Shown: in pieces, positions 1 to 8,945 of the stretch
How the letters are laid out: each line of letters begins with the position of its first letter
Numbering within the stretch: the stretch's first letter is position 1
NCBI GenBank assembly: GCA_030693515.1
Contig: JAUYAK010000095.1
Location: forward strand, 104,139 to 168,138
DNA length: 64,000 nt
From: Opitutaceae bacterium
GTDB taxonomy: Bacteria > Verrucomicrobiota > Verrucomicrobiia > Opitutales > Opitutaceae
Direction: 5' to 3'
The notes under the pieces: generated by a model
Told to the model about the DNA's origin: nothing
Databases searched by the model: none
Seen by the model: the letters and a program-made list of their open reading frames with translations, nothing else
Translations under genes and position numbers: made by a program

Positions 1-1
1 C

Positions 2-1159
2 CCGCTGGTCGCCACGATAGATAAAGATTCGCCCGGCCGTGGCCGCGTTCGCGAAGCCCTCATGGAGGCGTTGTTCGGCACCCGCCGCAGCCTCGCACCT
101 TTGCGGCTGCTCGTGCATGAGATCGCGGCTCCTACGCCATCGGACGCCAATCGACCTTCCGCACGTCGCTTCGCCATCACCGATACGTTTGCCGAGCGCA
201 CGTTCAAGGACGCCGACGCGCGCAAGATCGTCGATGTCGAGGGACAGGTGATTTCTCGTTGGAGCGAAAGTCTCGAGGAGGCCGTCAATCACCACGGTCG
301 ATTGTGGCTCACCCGCAGCGCTGTCGATTATTTTTCGGAAATGCACCCGGCCGATTTCATCCGTGTGCGCGAACGGGCGGCCACGCAGCTCGCCCCCGAG
401 CAAGCCGACGCCTTGCCCCGTGACCTGCTCGGCGCGCTCCTGGGCGGCGAACTCGCCCACCCGCGCCGCTATCATCCGGGCGTGCCCCTGTCGCTTCAGT
501 TCGAGGGCGAGCCACATCCATCGCAACGCGCCAACTATGCGATGCAGCGCGCCCTCGTGGATGAGTTTATAGATCGCATGGCGAGCGGGCTGCCGGCGCT
601 CGCCCATGCACAATCGACCCTGACAGCGAGTGGCGTGCTCGTCGCGGTGCATCCGACGCGCACGCCGGAATCGCTCCGCGCTGGCACGCGAGAGGCCGCG
701 CGCGGCATCGCGGCCCAGACGCTCGCGGGTCTCATGGAACTCCACGGTGCCGAGCCCGCCACGCGGGATTTCGATGAACTGTGGGGCCCGCAGCCCGATG
801 GTTCGCTCGGTCGGCGCGCCACGCTCCATCAGGAAATCGTCGCCGAGATGGCACCGCACCCCATCGCGAAAAATCCGAACCTCCGGGAGAAAACTGCCGC
901 CTACCTCGAGCTCTCCGCCTCGCGTCTCGCTCGCTACGACCTAGAAGCGCGGCTGCTTGTTTACCAAGAGCAGCTCAGGATCGCCGGTCCCAGAAAACCG
1001 CGGCACCCCGAAACGGAAATCACCGCCGACTCAGCGCCGAAGTCCGCCCCTGCCGAGCCCCGGATGATCGCGCTCCTCCAGACCGGAGTGCCCACTGCGG
1101 TCGCGGCCGACCACGCGATCCAGACGGTCGTGCAGTCCGAAAATATTCCTTGGTTCTAA
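2..1159 (+). CDS. Hypothetical ICE protein, 5' end outside the window
   Basis: I do not recognise this protein. The reading frame is open back to the first bases of the window (codons from position 2, reading P-L-V-A-T-I-D-K-D), so the ATG at 62 is probably internal and the gene starts further left. The visible product is about 386 residues. It is soluble, rich in Ala, Arg and Glu, and ends in a short tail reading S-E-N-I-P-W-F. No signal peptide, membrane segment or catalytic motif is evident. The next gene starts 7 bp downstream on the same strand, so the two are probably co-transcribed. It belongs to the element by position only. Confidence 0.6.
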   Translation, partial: PLVATIDKDSPGRGRVREALMEALFGTRRSLAPLRLLVHEIAAPTPSDANRPSARRFAITDTFAERTFKDADARKIVDVEGQVISRWSESLEEAVNHHGRLWLTRSAVDYFSEMHPADFIRVRERAATQLAPEQADALPRDLLGALLGGELAHPRRYHPGVPLSLQFEGEPHPSQRANYAMQRALVDEFIDRMASGLPALAHAQSTLTASGVLVAVHPTRTPESLRAGTREAARGIAAQTLAGLMELHGAEPATRDFDELWGPQPDGSLGRRATLHQEIVAEMAPHPIAKNPNLREKTAAYLELSASRLARYDLEARLLVYQEQLRIAGPRKPRHPETEITADSAPKSAPAEPRMIALLQTGVPTAVAADHAIQTVVQSENIPWF

Positions 1160-1166
1160 ATTTTCC

Positions 1167-2084
1167 ATGTCGTTGCCGGCTTCAGATGAAAGCGAGTCCT
1201 TCGCGCGGTTTTTGCACACGACCCCGCTCGGGCAATTTTGCCGGCACCCCGAGATCGCGTGGGCGCTCGCCCAAGATCGCCTCGCGAGCACGATCACGCC
1301 GTTTCTCCATTTGCCCGACATCTTCCGTTACGAGGAGCGGCTCCTCCGGGATTGGGAATCGGAGCGACCGGAGGCCGCGGCCCAGGCTCGCGCTACATCG
1401 GCTCCGATTCAGGCCAGCGCGAGCGGCATGACGGACGAAGCCCGGCGACTGCGCGAATTGCTGCATCGCGTGGCGCACCGCCGCGTCGATGCCGCCGCAG
1501 TCGGTCGCGAAGTGTTCATCCCCTGCCCGCCGTTTTTCGGCGAGCCGCATCTTTCCCAACCGTTGCGCGACGGACTCACCTTGAAAATCGGAATCGTGCG
1601 CATGGCCCATTATTGGCCGAAGCCAGAGACCGAACTCCGCAGCCAGACGTGGCGCGCCCAGCCCGCTCTCATCCGGGCGGCCGAGAGCGCGTTGTTTCCG
1701 CTATTGCCGCCACCGAGCGAAAACGAGGCCGACGAGTTTTCCGCTGCTGCGTCACTGTGGCTGGCCCTCGCTCCGTTGCGGGAATTCGAAGCCCACAAAT
1801 CGCTGCCGCTCCTGCCCTACAGCACCATCTATCCCGAAGGCTATGTGCCCCGCGGCTACTCCATCCGCATCAAGCCTGAGACCATGCGCACGCTCGGAGG
1901 CAGCTACCTTACCCTCGCCGCCGCCGGTCTGTCGCCCTACATCGCCGATCCGTTTCTCGCCTACTGCGACTCGCGCCGCAGTCTCCTGCAAATGTGGATC
2001 GCCGATCTCGAGGCGCTGGCAAAAGCCAAATGGAGCACGCCAACAGAGAAACCCCACGCCCACGCGCCCGTGTCGAAACCGTAG
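1167..2084 (+). CDS. Hypothetical ICE protein
   Basis: This is an unrecognised 305-residue soluble protein with no signal peptide or clear membrane span. It starts with ATG 7 bp after the preceding gene and has no other same-strand neighbour until 2,233. The middle is rich in Pro and aromatic residues (for example I-P-C-P-P-F-F around residues 114-120). The C-terminal tail is polar, with several His and Pro residues. The start is supported by tight coupling to the upstream gene. Its role is unknown. It could be an accessory conjugation or regulatory protein of the element backbone. Confidence 0.6.
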   Translation: MSLPASDESESFARFLHTTPLGQFCRHPEIAWALAQDRLASTITPFLHLPDIFRYEERLLRDWESERPEAAAQARATSAPIQASASGMTDEARRLRELLHRVAHRRVDAAAVGREVFIPCPPFFGEPHLSQPLRDGLTLKIGIVRMAHYWPKPETELRSQTWRAQPALIRAAESALFPLLPPPSENEADEFSAAASLWLALAPLREFEAHKSLPLLPYSTIYPEGYVPRGYSIRIKPETMRTLGGSYLTLAAAGLSPYIADPFLAYCDSRRSLLQMWIADLEALAKAKWSTPTEKPHAHAPVSKP

Positions 2085-2232
2085 AGATTGTAGGCAACGA
2101 GTGCTGGGTTCGAGCGCGGGTCCACCAACCGTTGCTGGCTGTGAGGTCGGTCAGCCCGGCGAGAGCGGCGCTGGCGTCGGTGGAGGAAATAATGCGGTGG
2201 AAGTGGTCGCGAAGTGTGATCACGCTGCTCCC

Positions 2233-2982
2233 ATGCCCGCTGCCATCGCTTACGAAAATCGCATCGTGGCGTTCCTCGACATTCTGGGGTTCCGCGCGAT
2301 GGTGGGAAAATTCCAGTCCGATCCTACCCTGCAACAGCGGCTCCATCGCGCGCTCACGGAGATCAAGGCCTACAAAGGATTCGCCGGCAACCCTGGCACA
2401 GTCCAAAAGGAGGTGGAAGCGAGTGTCTTCTCGGACTCCATCGTCATCTCGGCCGCCGCCGATCAGCTTTTTACGGTGATCTGGACGTGCATCGGCCTCC
2501 AAGCGCGCCTCATGGCAACGGGCGTTCTAGCCCGGGGCGGAATCTCGCAGGGACCGACCTTTCACCAGAACGATGTGCTATATGGCGAAGGTATGATTAA
2601 GGCCTACGATCTCGAATCGAAAGCCGCGATCTATCCACGAGTCGTCATCGCCCCGGAATTGATCGCCACCCTCGCCGCCGGCCACAAAGCCATGCTCTTG
2701 AGCGAAGATGTTGACGGGCTGTGGCACACCGATCCGTTTGCCTTCGGTATTTTGCCGGACAATTCGGAAGCATTGCTCGAGGACGCCTACGATCCGCACC
2801 TCGTCTTTCTCGAGGAGTTTGCCGCCAAAATCGACCAGGCGATCAAGTCCGCCACTAACGTCGGCGTTGCGGCCAAATGGAGCTGGCTCAAATCGAAGCA
2901 CGCCGAGGCCCTAACGTTTCATCGGAAACACGGAAAACCTCGAATGTGGCGGATTATGGAGCTTTCGAAAAAGGCCGATTGA
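2233..2982 (+). CDS. Class III nucleotide cyclase-like protein (hypothetical)
   Basis: This 249-residue protein begins M-P-A-A-I-A-Y-E-N-R. The ATG at 2,233 is chosen over upstream starts because the conserved-looking sequence begins there. It has the layout of a class III cyclase palm. A hydrophobic strand followed by Asp (FLDILGF, D16) comes first, then FSDS with D68, about 50 residues later. R-G-G-I-S-Q-G follows at 101-107, then G-E-G-M-I-K-A-Y-D-L-E. In class III cyclases two Asp residues in such positions bind the metals. Whether this protein makes a cyclic nucleotide is unknown. It stands alone, with no obvious Pycsar-type effector beside it, and lacks the backbone promoter motif, so it is probably cargo. 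Confidence 0.6.
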   Translation: MPAAIAYENRIVAFLDILGFRAMVGKFQSDPTLQQRLHRALTEIKAYKGFAGNPGTVQKEVEASVFSDSIVISAAADQLFTVIWTCIGLQARLMATGVLARGGISQGPTFHQNDVLYGEGMIKAYDLESKAAIYPRVVIAPELIATLAAGHKAMLLSEDVDGLWHTDPFAFGILPDNSEALLEDAYDPHLVFLEEFAAKIDQAIKSATNVGVAAKWSWLKSKHAEALTFHRKHGKPRMWRIMELSKKAD

Positions 2983-3274
2983 GGATGGGTGGCTCGACCA
3001 ACCTGTGGATGAGCAAATCCAGCCCGTGACAGTCGTCCGCGTAGAATTATCTCCATCCATGGTTCCGCGGCTAGGAAGCCACCCTTCGACGGAGCACGGG
3101 GGCAATGAAACAATCATGCGGGATAGGAAGCCTCGTAAAGCGTTGTTCAGCCGCACGTCACATCCCGCCGAGGTAATTCGACTTGAATTCCAGCGATTTG
3201 GGGCGATGGTAGGGACGTCTCATTTACCAGTCCCGAAGCTTCGGCCGAAGGGTGTTAGTGTAAAAGGAGCATTT
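2983..3274. other. Non-coding stretch
   Basis: No gene with plausible coding character was found between the cyclase-like gene and the terminator hairpin at 3,275. Short open frames here have no motif or ribosome binding site worth reporting. Confidence 0.5.
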
Positions 3275-3297
3275 GAGGCCGCCTAACCCGCGGCCTC
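3275..3297 (-). terminator. Hairpin terminator, possibly bidirectional
   Basis: A perfect 8-bp inverted repeat, GAGGCCGC and GCGGCCTC, is separated by a 7-nt loop. It lies directly after the stop codon (3,300-3,302) of the minus-strand gene. On the plus strand the stem is followed by AGCTATTTTA, a weak T-rich tail. It therefore probably terminates the DUF3800 operon and may also stop transcripts coming from the left. Confidence 0.65.
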
Positions 3298-3299
3298 AG

Positions 3300-3845
3300 C
3301 TATTTTACGGGGGGCGGCGCCGTTTTCTTGATGCTGCCCTTCCACTCTTTCTCGAAGTCCCCCGGCTTATTGCCGTTCAGGACGTAGCTGGTTCTCAGAA
3401 AATAGCGGTCTCGTCCTTTGTCCAGAATCACGGCATAATTGTGCTCAAACAGCCAGAGCGGCACATGCGTCTTCGGACCGCGATCACCGCGGCGCTCATT
3501 TTCCCACCAACGCACCCAAGCCGGATCCTCGGCGTTGCGGATGACCCAGCCGATCCAATCGATCCGCTCGCATCGCGGAAAATCGGGAACGCGTTCATCT
3601 TCCTTCGGACCGGTCGACATGCTGTGCCAGAAGGAAAAATGTTTGCCCTGATACGGCTGCTTCGGCGGAGCCCCTCTTTGCGGCTCCATGTAGGGGCACA
3701 CCACCGGCCAGCCGCGAAAGACCAGTCCGGCGTCGGCCGCCGTGTGCCGAAACTCCGCATAGATGTCGTCGATGTAATTGGGCCACTTGGCGGCGCTGTC
3801 CTCGCCCTCGGCGTCGGCCAACAACATCAGCTCGGGGAGGGGCAT
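3300..3845 (-). CDS. Hypothetical partner of the DUF3800 protein
   Basis: This 181-residue soluble protein is encoded immediately after the DUF3800 gene, with 1 bp between stop and start, so the two form an operon. It is rich in Trp and Arg (several Trp between residues 97 and 130). Near its C-terminus it carries a segment resembling D-R-Y-F-L-R-T-S-Y, which recalls the 'YFLxTAY' strand of some small phage and plasmid RNase toxins. That resemblance is weak and no catalytic set could be confirmed. It may be the second component of a DUF3800-based defence or toxin module. A hairpin terminator follows it. Confidence 0.6.
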   Translation of the reverse strand: MPLPELMLLADAEGEDSAAKWPNYIDDIYAEFRHTAADAGLVFRGWPVVCPYMEPQRGAPPKQPYQGKHFSFWHSMSTGPKEDERVPDFPRCERIDWIGWVIRNAEDPAWVRWWENERRGDRGPKTHVPLWLFEHNYAVILDKGRDRYFLRTSYVLNGNKPGDFEKEWKGSIKKTAPPPVK

Positions 3846-3846
3846 A

Positions 3847-4554
3847 TTATGCGTCGCCCTTGTTGGCTTCCCACACGAATACGTCGAATTTCCGCCGACC
3901 TGGAGCCGTCGACCATTTCAATGTGAGCCCGGAGTGCGAACGGATGCGTTCCACGACGGCGAGCTTTCCGCCGTTCCCTTTTAGATCGCGGTGCACATAA
4001 GCTAGGCTCCCAATCAGCAGATCGGCGACCTGCACCAGGGCCACTTCCTTGGAGTGGACGAGCTGCATGCCTAGGAGATGCTCCGCGCGGTCGTCGTGAA
4101 GGTGGGAACGCAGGAAGGACTCAAGTTGGATAACCCGCGCGGCGCCTTTGGTGTCCTTGATGTCGAGGAATACCCGATTACCTAAGCTCGCCTTGAGGAC
4201 GGAACGAAGCAGCAGGTAATACATTTTGTAATACCAGTGGTCGTGCGTTTGGGCGAAATCGTCGTGCCGGAGAACGGCCTTGTTCGGCACGACCAATCCA
4301 CGGAAGGAGAGACCATCTCGGGAGAAAAACAGGTCGATGATCTCAAGGTAAAAAGCGACCTTCCGCGGCGCCACCTTCGCCCACTTGATTTCGAAGTTAT
4401 CGTCGAGGTTATGCCGGCGCTTGATGGCGCGAATTTGCAACGCTACCGCGCGAACGTCGTCCGCACCGCAGGACAAGGCACCCAGAACCATTGCAGACTG
4501 ATGGTCATTCTCCAAGTGGCAGCTCTCGTCGCAGAAGACGTGCATTTGGCTCAT
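3847..4554 (-). CDS. DUF3800 domain protein
   Basis: The product begins MSQMHVFCDESCH, the usual DUF3800 opening in which an Asp-Glu-Ser follows the first strand. It continues with F-E-I-K-W-A-K-V and a late Q-V-A-D-L-L-I-G-S segment, the other acidic landmark of this RNase H-like family. Its length is about 235 residues, typical for the family. GTG/ATG codons at 4,641 and 4,638 are also in frame and have an AAGG-like sequence upstream. I prefer the ATG at 4,554 because the family signature starts directly after it. DUF3800 proteins are common on mobile elements and near defence genes, and their activity is not established. It is co-transcribed with the gene at 3,300-3,845. Confidence 0.75.
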   Translation of the reverse strand: MSQMHVFCDESCHLENDHQSAMVLGALSCGADDVRAVALQIRAIKRRHNLDDNFEIKWAKVAPRKVAFYLEIIDLFFSRDGLSFRGLVVPNKAVLRHDDFAQTHDHWYYKMYYLLLRSVLKASLGNRVFLDIKDTKGAARVIQLESFLRSHLHDDRAEHLLGMQLVHSKEVALVQVADLLIGSLAYVHRDLKGNGGKLAVVERIRSHSGLTLKWSTAPGRRKFDVFVWEANKGDA

Positions 4555-4870
4555 CGCAATGGGATTAGCTTCGGCGTGATGAGTTTGCAACAAAACCCTG
4601 TGCTGTTTGGCGGATATGGCGCGGTCACCGACGTCCATCACCTAACCTTGAGGGATTACCGACGGTGCCCGTCTAGGAACGCTGGCAAACGGCGGATCAC
4701 GCAGGGCTGACCTTTCGCGACAAAAAGGTGCGCCGGGGCTGGCAAGTTCATTTCTTCCGGTGAGTCAACGCTTGGAAAACTGCAATTTCGCGCGTTTCAA
4801 TCGAAGGTATTAGAAACGGAAGCTTCGAAGCCACACGGACAGTTTGAAGTAAAGGCCTGCCAAGCCGGCT
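4555..4870. other. Non-coding stretch between converging backbone and cargo genes
   Basis: Apart from possible alternative starts of the DUF3800 gene (4,638 or 4,641) I see no gene here. The promoter of the DUF3800 operon should lie in this stretch, but no clear -35/-10 pair was found. Confidence 0.4.
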
Positions 4871-4909
4871 TGACGTAAATATCCGCCAAAGCCGGGGAAT
4901 ATTTCGTCA
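4861..4909 (-). terminator. Palindromes after the coupling-protein operon, candidate terminator
   Basis: About 30 bp downstream of the last gene of the minus-strand operon there is a near-palindrome. TGACGTAAATATCC (4,871-4,884) pairs with GGAATATTTCGTCA (4,896-4,909) with two or three mismatches and an 11-nt loop. It abuts a perfect 12-bp palindrome, CAAGCCGGCTTG (4,861-4,872). No clear T-tract follows, so an operator is an alternative reading. Confidence 0.35.
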
Positions 4910-4938
4910 GTGCCCACCCGGCACGACCACAGCATGAC

Positions 4939-5646
4939 TCAGCTCGCCCTTGCCCGCAACGGAGTCGCGTGCGCGTGCAGGTGGCGCATATCGCCCGCGT
5001 TGATGATGCCGTCGCGTTTGATCGCATCGCGGAGCTGGGTCAGGCCATTTTCGCACTCCCGGTCCACGTCGGCCACCGAACACCAAAACGCGTTGGTCAG
5101 GTGCTGCGGATCGCGGCGCGTCGGATGGATGCGTGAAGCGTGCTTCGGCGCGCGAAACGGAGCGGCGAAGTAGGGCGCATCTTTGGCGTAGTCGATCAAC
5201 CCGCACCAATAGCGCGAGAGACTGTAGGGCCGGATATCCTTGAGGCTCCCAGCGTCCACCGCGGGCGGCTCCAAAAGAAAACCCGCGAGGATCGCGAGCG
5301 TGCGCTGGAGGTTGGCGGTCACGCCCATCGTCGCCAACACCGCCGGGTCGCCGGCGACGGACGCTGCCGGCAGGATTTCTTGAAACGCCAGCCGCGCGCG
5401 ACCCGAGGCCCATTCGACATCATGCGCGATGCCGACGGCCCGCTCAATGGAATCGGACGAGGGCTTGCTCCAGCGCACGAGCACGGGCTCGAGCACCTGC
5501 GAAGTGAGCCAGAGGTTGTAGGGCATAGTGGCGATCACCAGTTCCGGGTATGATCCCAGCGGGTTGCCCCGCGACTCTTCCCCAAAGGAAACCTGCCGCA
5601 CGACGGCGCGGGCGGCTCGAGTTTTGATTGGATGATGTTGCAGCAT
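4939..5646 (-). CDS. Hypothetical ICE protein
   Basis: This is an unrecognised 235-residue protein, the last gene of the minus-strand operon that encodes the coupling protein. It starts with ATG at 5,646, 27 bp after the preceding gene. It is mostly helical and soluble. One hydrophobic stretch around the middle (residues about 111-128, A-N-L-Q-R-T-L-A-I-L-A-G-F-L) looks more like a buried helix than a membrane span. The C-terminal third is rich in His, Asp and Arg. Position suggests an accessory role in DNA transfer. No function can be assigned. Confidence 0.6.
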   Translation of the reverse strand: MLQHHPIKTRAARAVVRQVSFGEESRGNPLGSYPELVIATMPYNLWLTSQVLEPVLVRWSKPSSDSIERAVGIAHDVEWASGRARLAFQEILPAASVAGDPAVLATMGVTANLQRTLAILAGFLLEPPAVDAGSLKDIRPYSLSRYWCGLIDYAKDAPYFAAPFRAPKHASRIHPTRRDPQHLTNAFWCSVADVDRECENGLTQLRDAIKRDGIINAGDMRHLHAHATPLRARAS

Positions 5647-5673
5647 GGCGAGGGAATTCGGTGCGAAATCGCT

Positions 5674-5985
5674 TCAACCTGCCACCGCCAATTGCGGTCG
5701 TTCCGCCGGCGTTAATGCATCGAAGAGCAGCCCCTTGAACTCGCGCTCAAGGGAGTGACCGCCAACAGCCGAGAGCAGGAGCGAACCGGCTGCGCGCGGC
5801 AGCAGCACGAGCATACCGGGATCGCCTTTCGCCAAGCTGAGAAACCGAGCGCGATCAGCCAGCTCGGGATGCTGATCCAGCACGGTGCGGATCATCTTTC
5901 CGGGTTGCAGCAGAATCAGCGCTTCCTCGCTGCTGAGCGAAACGACCAAATGCGAGGTGGCGGTGTCTGCGGGCACGAGGTGCAT
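5674..5985 (-). CDS. Small hypothetical ICE protein
   Basis: This is an unrecognised 103-residue protein directly downstream of the coupling-protein gene (2 bp gap), so translation is probably coupled. It has alternating hydrophobic strands and helices (L-V-V-S-L-S-S-E-E-A-L-I-L-L near the N-terminus, M-L-V-L-L-P-R-A-A-G in the middle). There is no signal peptide. Its size and position would suit a small partner or chaperone of the coupling protein, but that is inference from context only. Confidence 0.55.
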   Translation of the reverse strand: MHLVPADTATSHLVVSLSSEEALILLQPGKMIRTVLDQHPELADRARFLSLAKGDPGMLVLLPRAAGSLLLSAVGGHSLEREFKGLLFDALTPAERPQLAVAG

Positions 5986-5987
5986 GG

Positions 5988-8945
5988 CTAGGAAACGAGG
6001 TCGCGCATGGTCTTGAGATCGAAGGCGCCCGCCTCTGGTCGAGGCCGTTCGGTCGTGGCCCGGCGGCGAGCGGCCGCACCGGCCTCCTCCTGCGCTCGCG
6101 CCTGCCGCGCCGTTTCGGCCACATGCACCGCCAGACCGCCGGTGGGGATGAGACCCGGCGCATCGGGCGGGATCGCTGCGGTGATCTCGCGTTCCGGCGG
6201 ACGCTCATCCGACGCCATTCCGTCGAGTCCAAGACTGAGCGTTTCGCCGAAGGCCGCATCGGGCTTGTCGGATTTTTTTGCCTGGCGTCTGGCCTCTTCG
6301 AGCACGACCGCCAGGCCGCGCGGCTCGATATTGCTCATCTCGCCGACGGCCGCATCCAGATTTCCGAGATAGGCGGCGAAGAGGTCGCGCTCCCGTTCTA
6401 CTTGTGCAGGCGTGAGTGCATTTTCGTCGCCATCGCAATCACCCGTTAGCGAGATCGACGGCGGAGCCGGCGGAGAGGAACTCTGCGCCGCTGGAGCAGG
6501 TGCCGCGACACTCACCTCCAACACGGGACGCGGCGTGATCGCAAAGCCCGGCGTAAGCGGAAGGACCGATTTGTAGGCGGGTCGAGGCATGACCGGTGAT
6601 TCAATCACGCTGTTTGTCGGTGCCGGCGTGGTCGGCAAGGTCGCCGCGCAATCCGACGCCGTGGCAGACACCACCGCTGGCATCTTCGTCGGCGCACTTG
6701 CTGGCGGCGCGTTCTCCGCCGGACGGGGCTGGCAATCCCAGCGTGTGTCCTGGCCTCGCTCGTGCGAAAGATTCTCGATGATTTCGCGGTAGTATTCGCG
6801 CACACGGGCGTTCACTGCGGTCACGCCGCGCGGCTTCTCGGTGCAAAAAATGTAGTTCGATTTTCCCTTCCTGACTTTCGCGACTTTGCCCTCGCAGCCC
6901 TTGTTGTAGGCCACGATGTCCCCGACGTTCAGATGCGCGAAGTCTTCGGGACGGTAGCGGTCCTTCTCCTCGTTGCTCAGACGATGGCGCACCGTCAGGC
7001 CACGACCGTTGGAGAGTGTGCCCAGCAGTCCGCCGAGGTCGATGTTGTGGTCGGCGCTCACTTTTTCCCGTGTCACCATGCCGCAGATCTCGGAAGCACG
7101 CTTGCACGTCTCGGGATCGGTCTGTTGCAGCCAAAATTGCACACCAAACGCGGAGATATAGACGTTGGCCGCCTCGCGCCCAATCACCTCGATGATCCAG
7201 GCGTAGCTCTGCGTCGCGCAAAAATTCACGACATTGTTGGACCGCGAAAGGTTCATGAAGTAAGGATCTCCCGCAGTCGAGGAACCGGAGATGATGTATT
7301 TGTGGCACTCGTCCGTGAACGCGAGTGCGAGGCGCGTGGAATTGAGATCAGGGCGGCTGTTGCGCGCGAGCATGGCACTCTGGAAATCACTTTTGCACGC
7401 CGTGCCCAGCAATCGCCCCAGTTGCTCGTAGCGATCGCCGGGCACGAGCCCGATGATTTTTCCCGACTGCACGATGTCCTCGAAACTAAACGTGGACGGC
7501 TGGCAAAACGTCTCGGCCAAGTTCGGGTCCTGGAGAAACACATCGAACGCGCCCGAAATGGTGGACTTGATGATATTCGCCGTCTTGCCGTCGGCCACCA
7601 TCTTTTGCCATTCGTCGCGGAAAAACAGCGTGAGGTCTTCGAGCGGCGCGATCTGCCGCCGCAAGATGTCGTTGCGGGCATCCTCGTCTCGGCACGCCTT
7701 CGCCTCCTCGCGCAGGATTTTGATTCGCTCGCCAAGCCGCGCCAGCGCCGCCGTGAGGCGTTGGTCCTGCGTGGCCAGCCGGACAATATCGATCGCCGTG
7801 CAGTGCGTGCGCTCTGCCGCCCGGTGCAGCGAGATGCACGCCGCGATGACTTTTCTGCCCTGCTCGTAGAAGTAGTCGTTTTCCCCGCGACTGCCGCTGC
7901 CGCGCGACATCGACGCCAACCGGGTGATGCGCTCCGCCGCCTCCGCCGCCGGCAGGAGCGGATCGACCAGATTGTAGTGAATCCCGTTGTCCACGTAGAG
8001 CACGCCATCGACCGTCAGCGTGAGCGGCGCTTCCGCGAGAATTTGCCGGCCTTCCGCATCGAGTGAGGCCACCTGCTGATCGCGCGCGACGGTGTGGCTC
8101 ACGCGCCGCAGTCGCGAGCCGTCCCAGCGCCAGCCGAGAAATCGCGGCCGGCGCTCACCGAGCGTCACCGCCATCTTGGCCAGCTCTGACAACACCGCCT
8201 GAATCTCCGCCGGCGCTTCAAACACATTGTTCGGCACCAGCCGCCCGGCGCGGTGATGCCCGGCGGGGAAATGCAAGCGGGGCAAAATCTCGCCGGCATC
8301 CGAGCCGCCCGCGCCGCCGCGTCCGGAGAGAAACCAGAGTCGCCCGCGTTCATCGCGATAGCGGATCACCGGAATCCGACAGCTCGGCGAAACGATCAGC
8401 ACATCGCGTGAGACGCACCGGCCCGCTTCGTGGGCGAGATAAATACACCCGTCCACCAAGTCGCCTTTCACCTCGGGAATGAATGCGCCGATTTTTTGAA
8501 ATTCGTTTTTCGAGAGTTCGTCGTCGGTTTCCTCGTTGTAGGTCTGAAAGAGCTGCTGCAGCGCCGGCATCAGCACGCCCGCCGTCTTCGACGACCCCGT
8601 CACCCCGGTGACAAGGATCGAGGTGCGCATCGCGTCATAGTTCACATTCATTCCCGCAATCGTGAAGCCGTGCCGCTTCGCCACGGTGCGCCGGCTCGCG
8701 AATTCCCACGCCTTCGCGAAATAGAGCGGCGCGACGAAAAGAAAAATCGCTCCCGTCACCCCAAGCGCCAATCCACGCGGCCAGCCGTAAGCGGCTCCGA
8801 GTTGCACTAGCGTCACGGGGACAAGTAGGCCGACGACCACGAGCGCCACCGCGACATGGGCGGCGTATTCCCAGCGCGATTTCACCGGCCATGCTTGGGC
8901 CAAGAAACCGAAACCCCGTCCGAAGCTTGCATCATTCGCCAGCAT
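5988..8945 (-). CDS. VirD4/TraG-type type IV coupling protein
   Basis: This 985-residue protein is the ATPase that brings the DNA-relaxase complex to the conjugation channel. Two N-terminal membrane segments (about residues 28-47 and 57-77) are followed by a Walker A-like loop, GVTGSSKTAG, at 114-123. A Walker B-like strand ends in TDECHKY. The C-terminal third is a Pro/Ala-rich tail ending in a basic segment. The loop has Ser where Gly normally precedes the Lys. I place the start at 8,945 because this ATG overlaps the end of the upstream membrane-protein gene by 14 bp. A longer frame back to 9,044 only adds basic sequence lying over that gene. It is transcribed from the motif promoter at 9,263-9,274 with the genes on either side. 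Confidence 0.88.
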   Translation of the reverse strand: MLANDASFGRGFGFLAQAWPVKSRWEYAAHVAVALVVVGLLVPVTLVQLGAAYGWPRGLALGVTGAIFLFVAPLYFAKAWEFASRRTVAKRHGFTIAGMNVNYDAMRTSILVTGVTGSSKTAGVLMPALQQLFQTYNEETDDELSKNEFQKIGAFIPEVKGDLVDGCIYLAHEAGRCVSRDVLIVSPSCRIPVIRYRDERGRLWFLSGRGGAGGSDAGEILPRLHFPAGHHRAGRLVPNNVFEAPAEIQAVLSELAKMAVTLGERRPRFLGWRWDGSRLRRVSHTVARDQQVASLDAEGRQILAEAPLTLTVDGVLYVDNGIHYNLVDPLLPAAEAAERITRLASMSRGSGSRGENDYFYEQGRKVIAACISLHRAAERTHCTAIDIVRLATQDQRLTAALARLGERIKILREEAKACRDEDARNDILRRQIAPLEDLTLFFRDEWQKMVADGKTANIIKSTISGAFDVFLQDPNLAETFCQPSTFSFEDIVQSGKIIGLVPGDRYEQLGRLLGTACKSDFQSAMLARNSRPDLNSTRLALAFTDECHKYIISGSSTAGDPYFMNLSRSNNVVNFCATQSYAWIIEVIGREAANVYISAFGVQFWLQQTDPETCKRASEICGMVTREKVSADHNIDLGGLLGTLSNGRGLTVRHRLSNEEKDRYRPEDFAHLNVGDIVAYNKGCEGKVAKVRKGKSNYIFCTEKPRGVTAVNARVREYYREIIENLSHERGQDTRWDCQPRPAENAPPASAPTKMPAVVSATASDCAATLPTTPAPTNSVIESPVMPRPAYKSVLPLTPGFAITPRPVLEVSVAAPAPAAQSSSPPAPPSISLTGDCDGDENALTPAQVERERDLFAAYLGNLDAAVGEMSNIEPRGLAVVLEEARRQAKKSDKPDAAFGETLSLGLDGMASDERPPEREITAAIPPDAPGLIPTGGLAVHVAETARQARAQEEAGAAARRRATTERPRPEAGAFDLKTMRDLVS

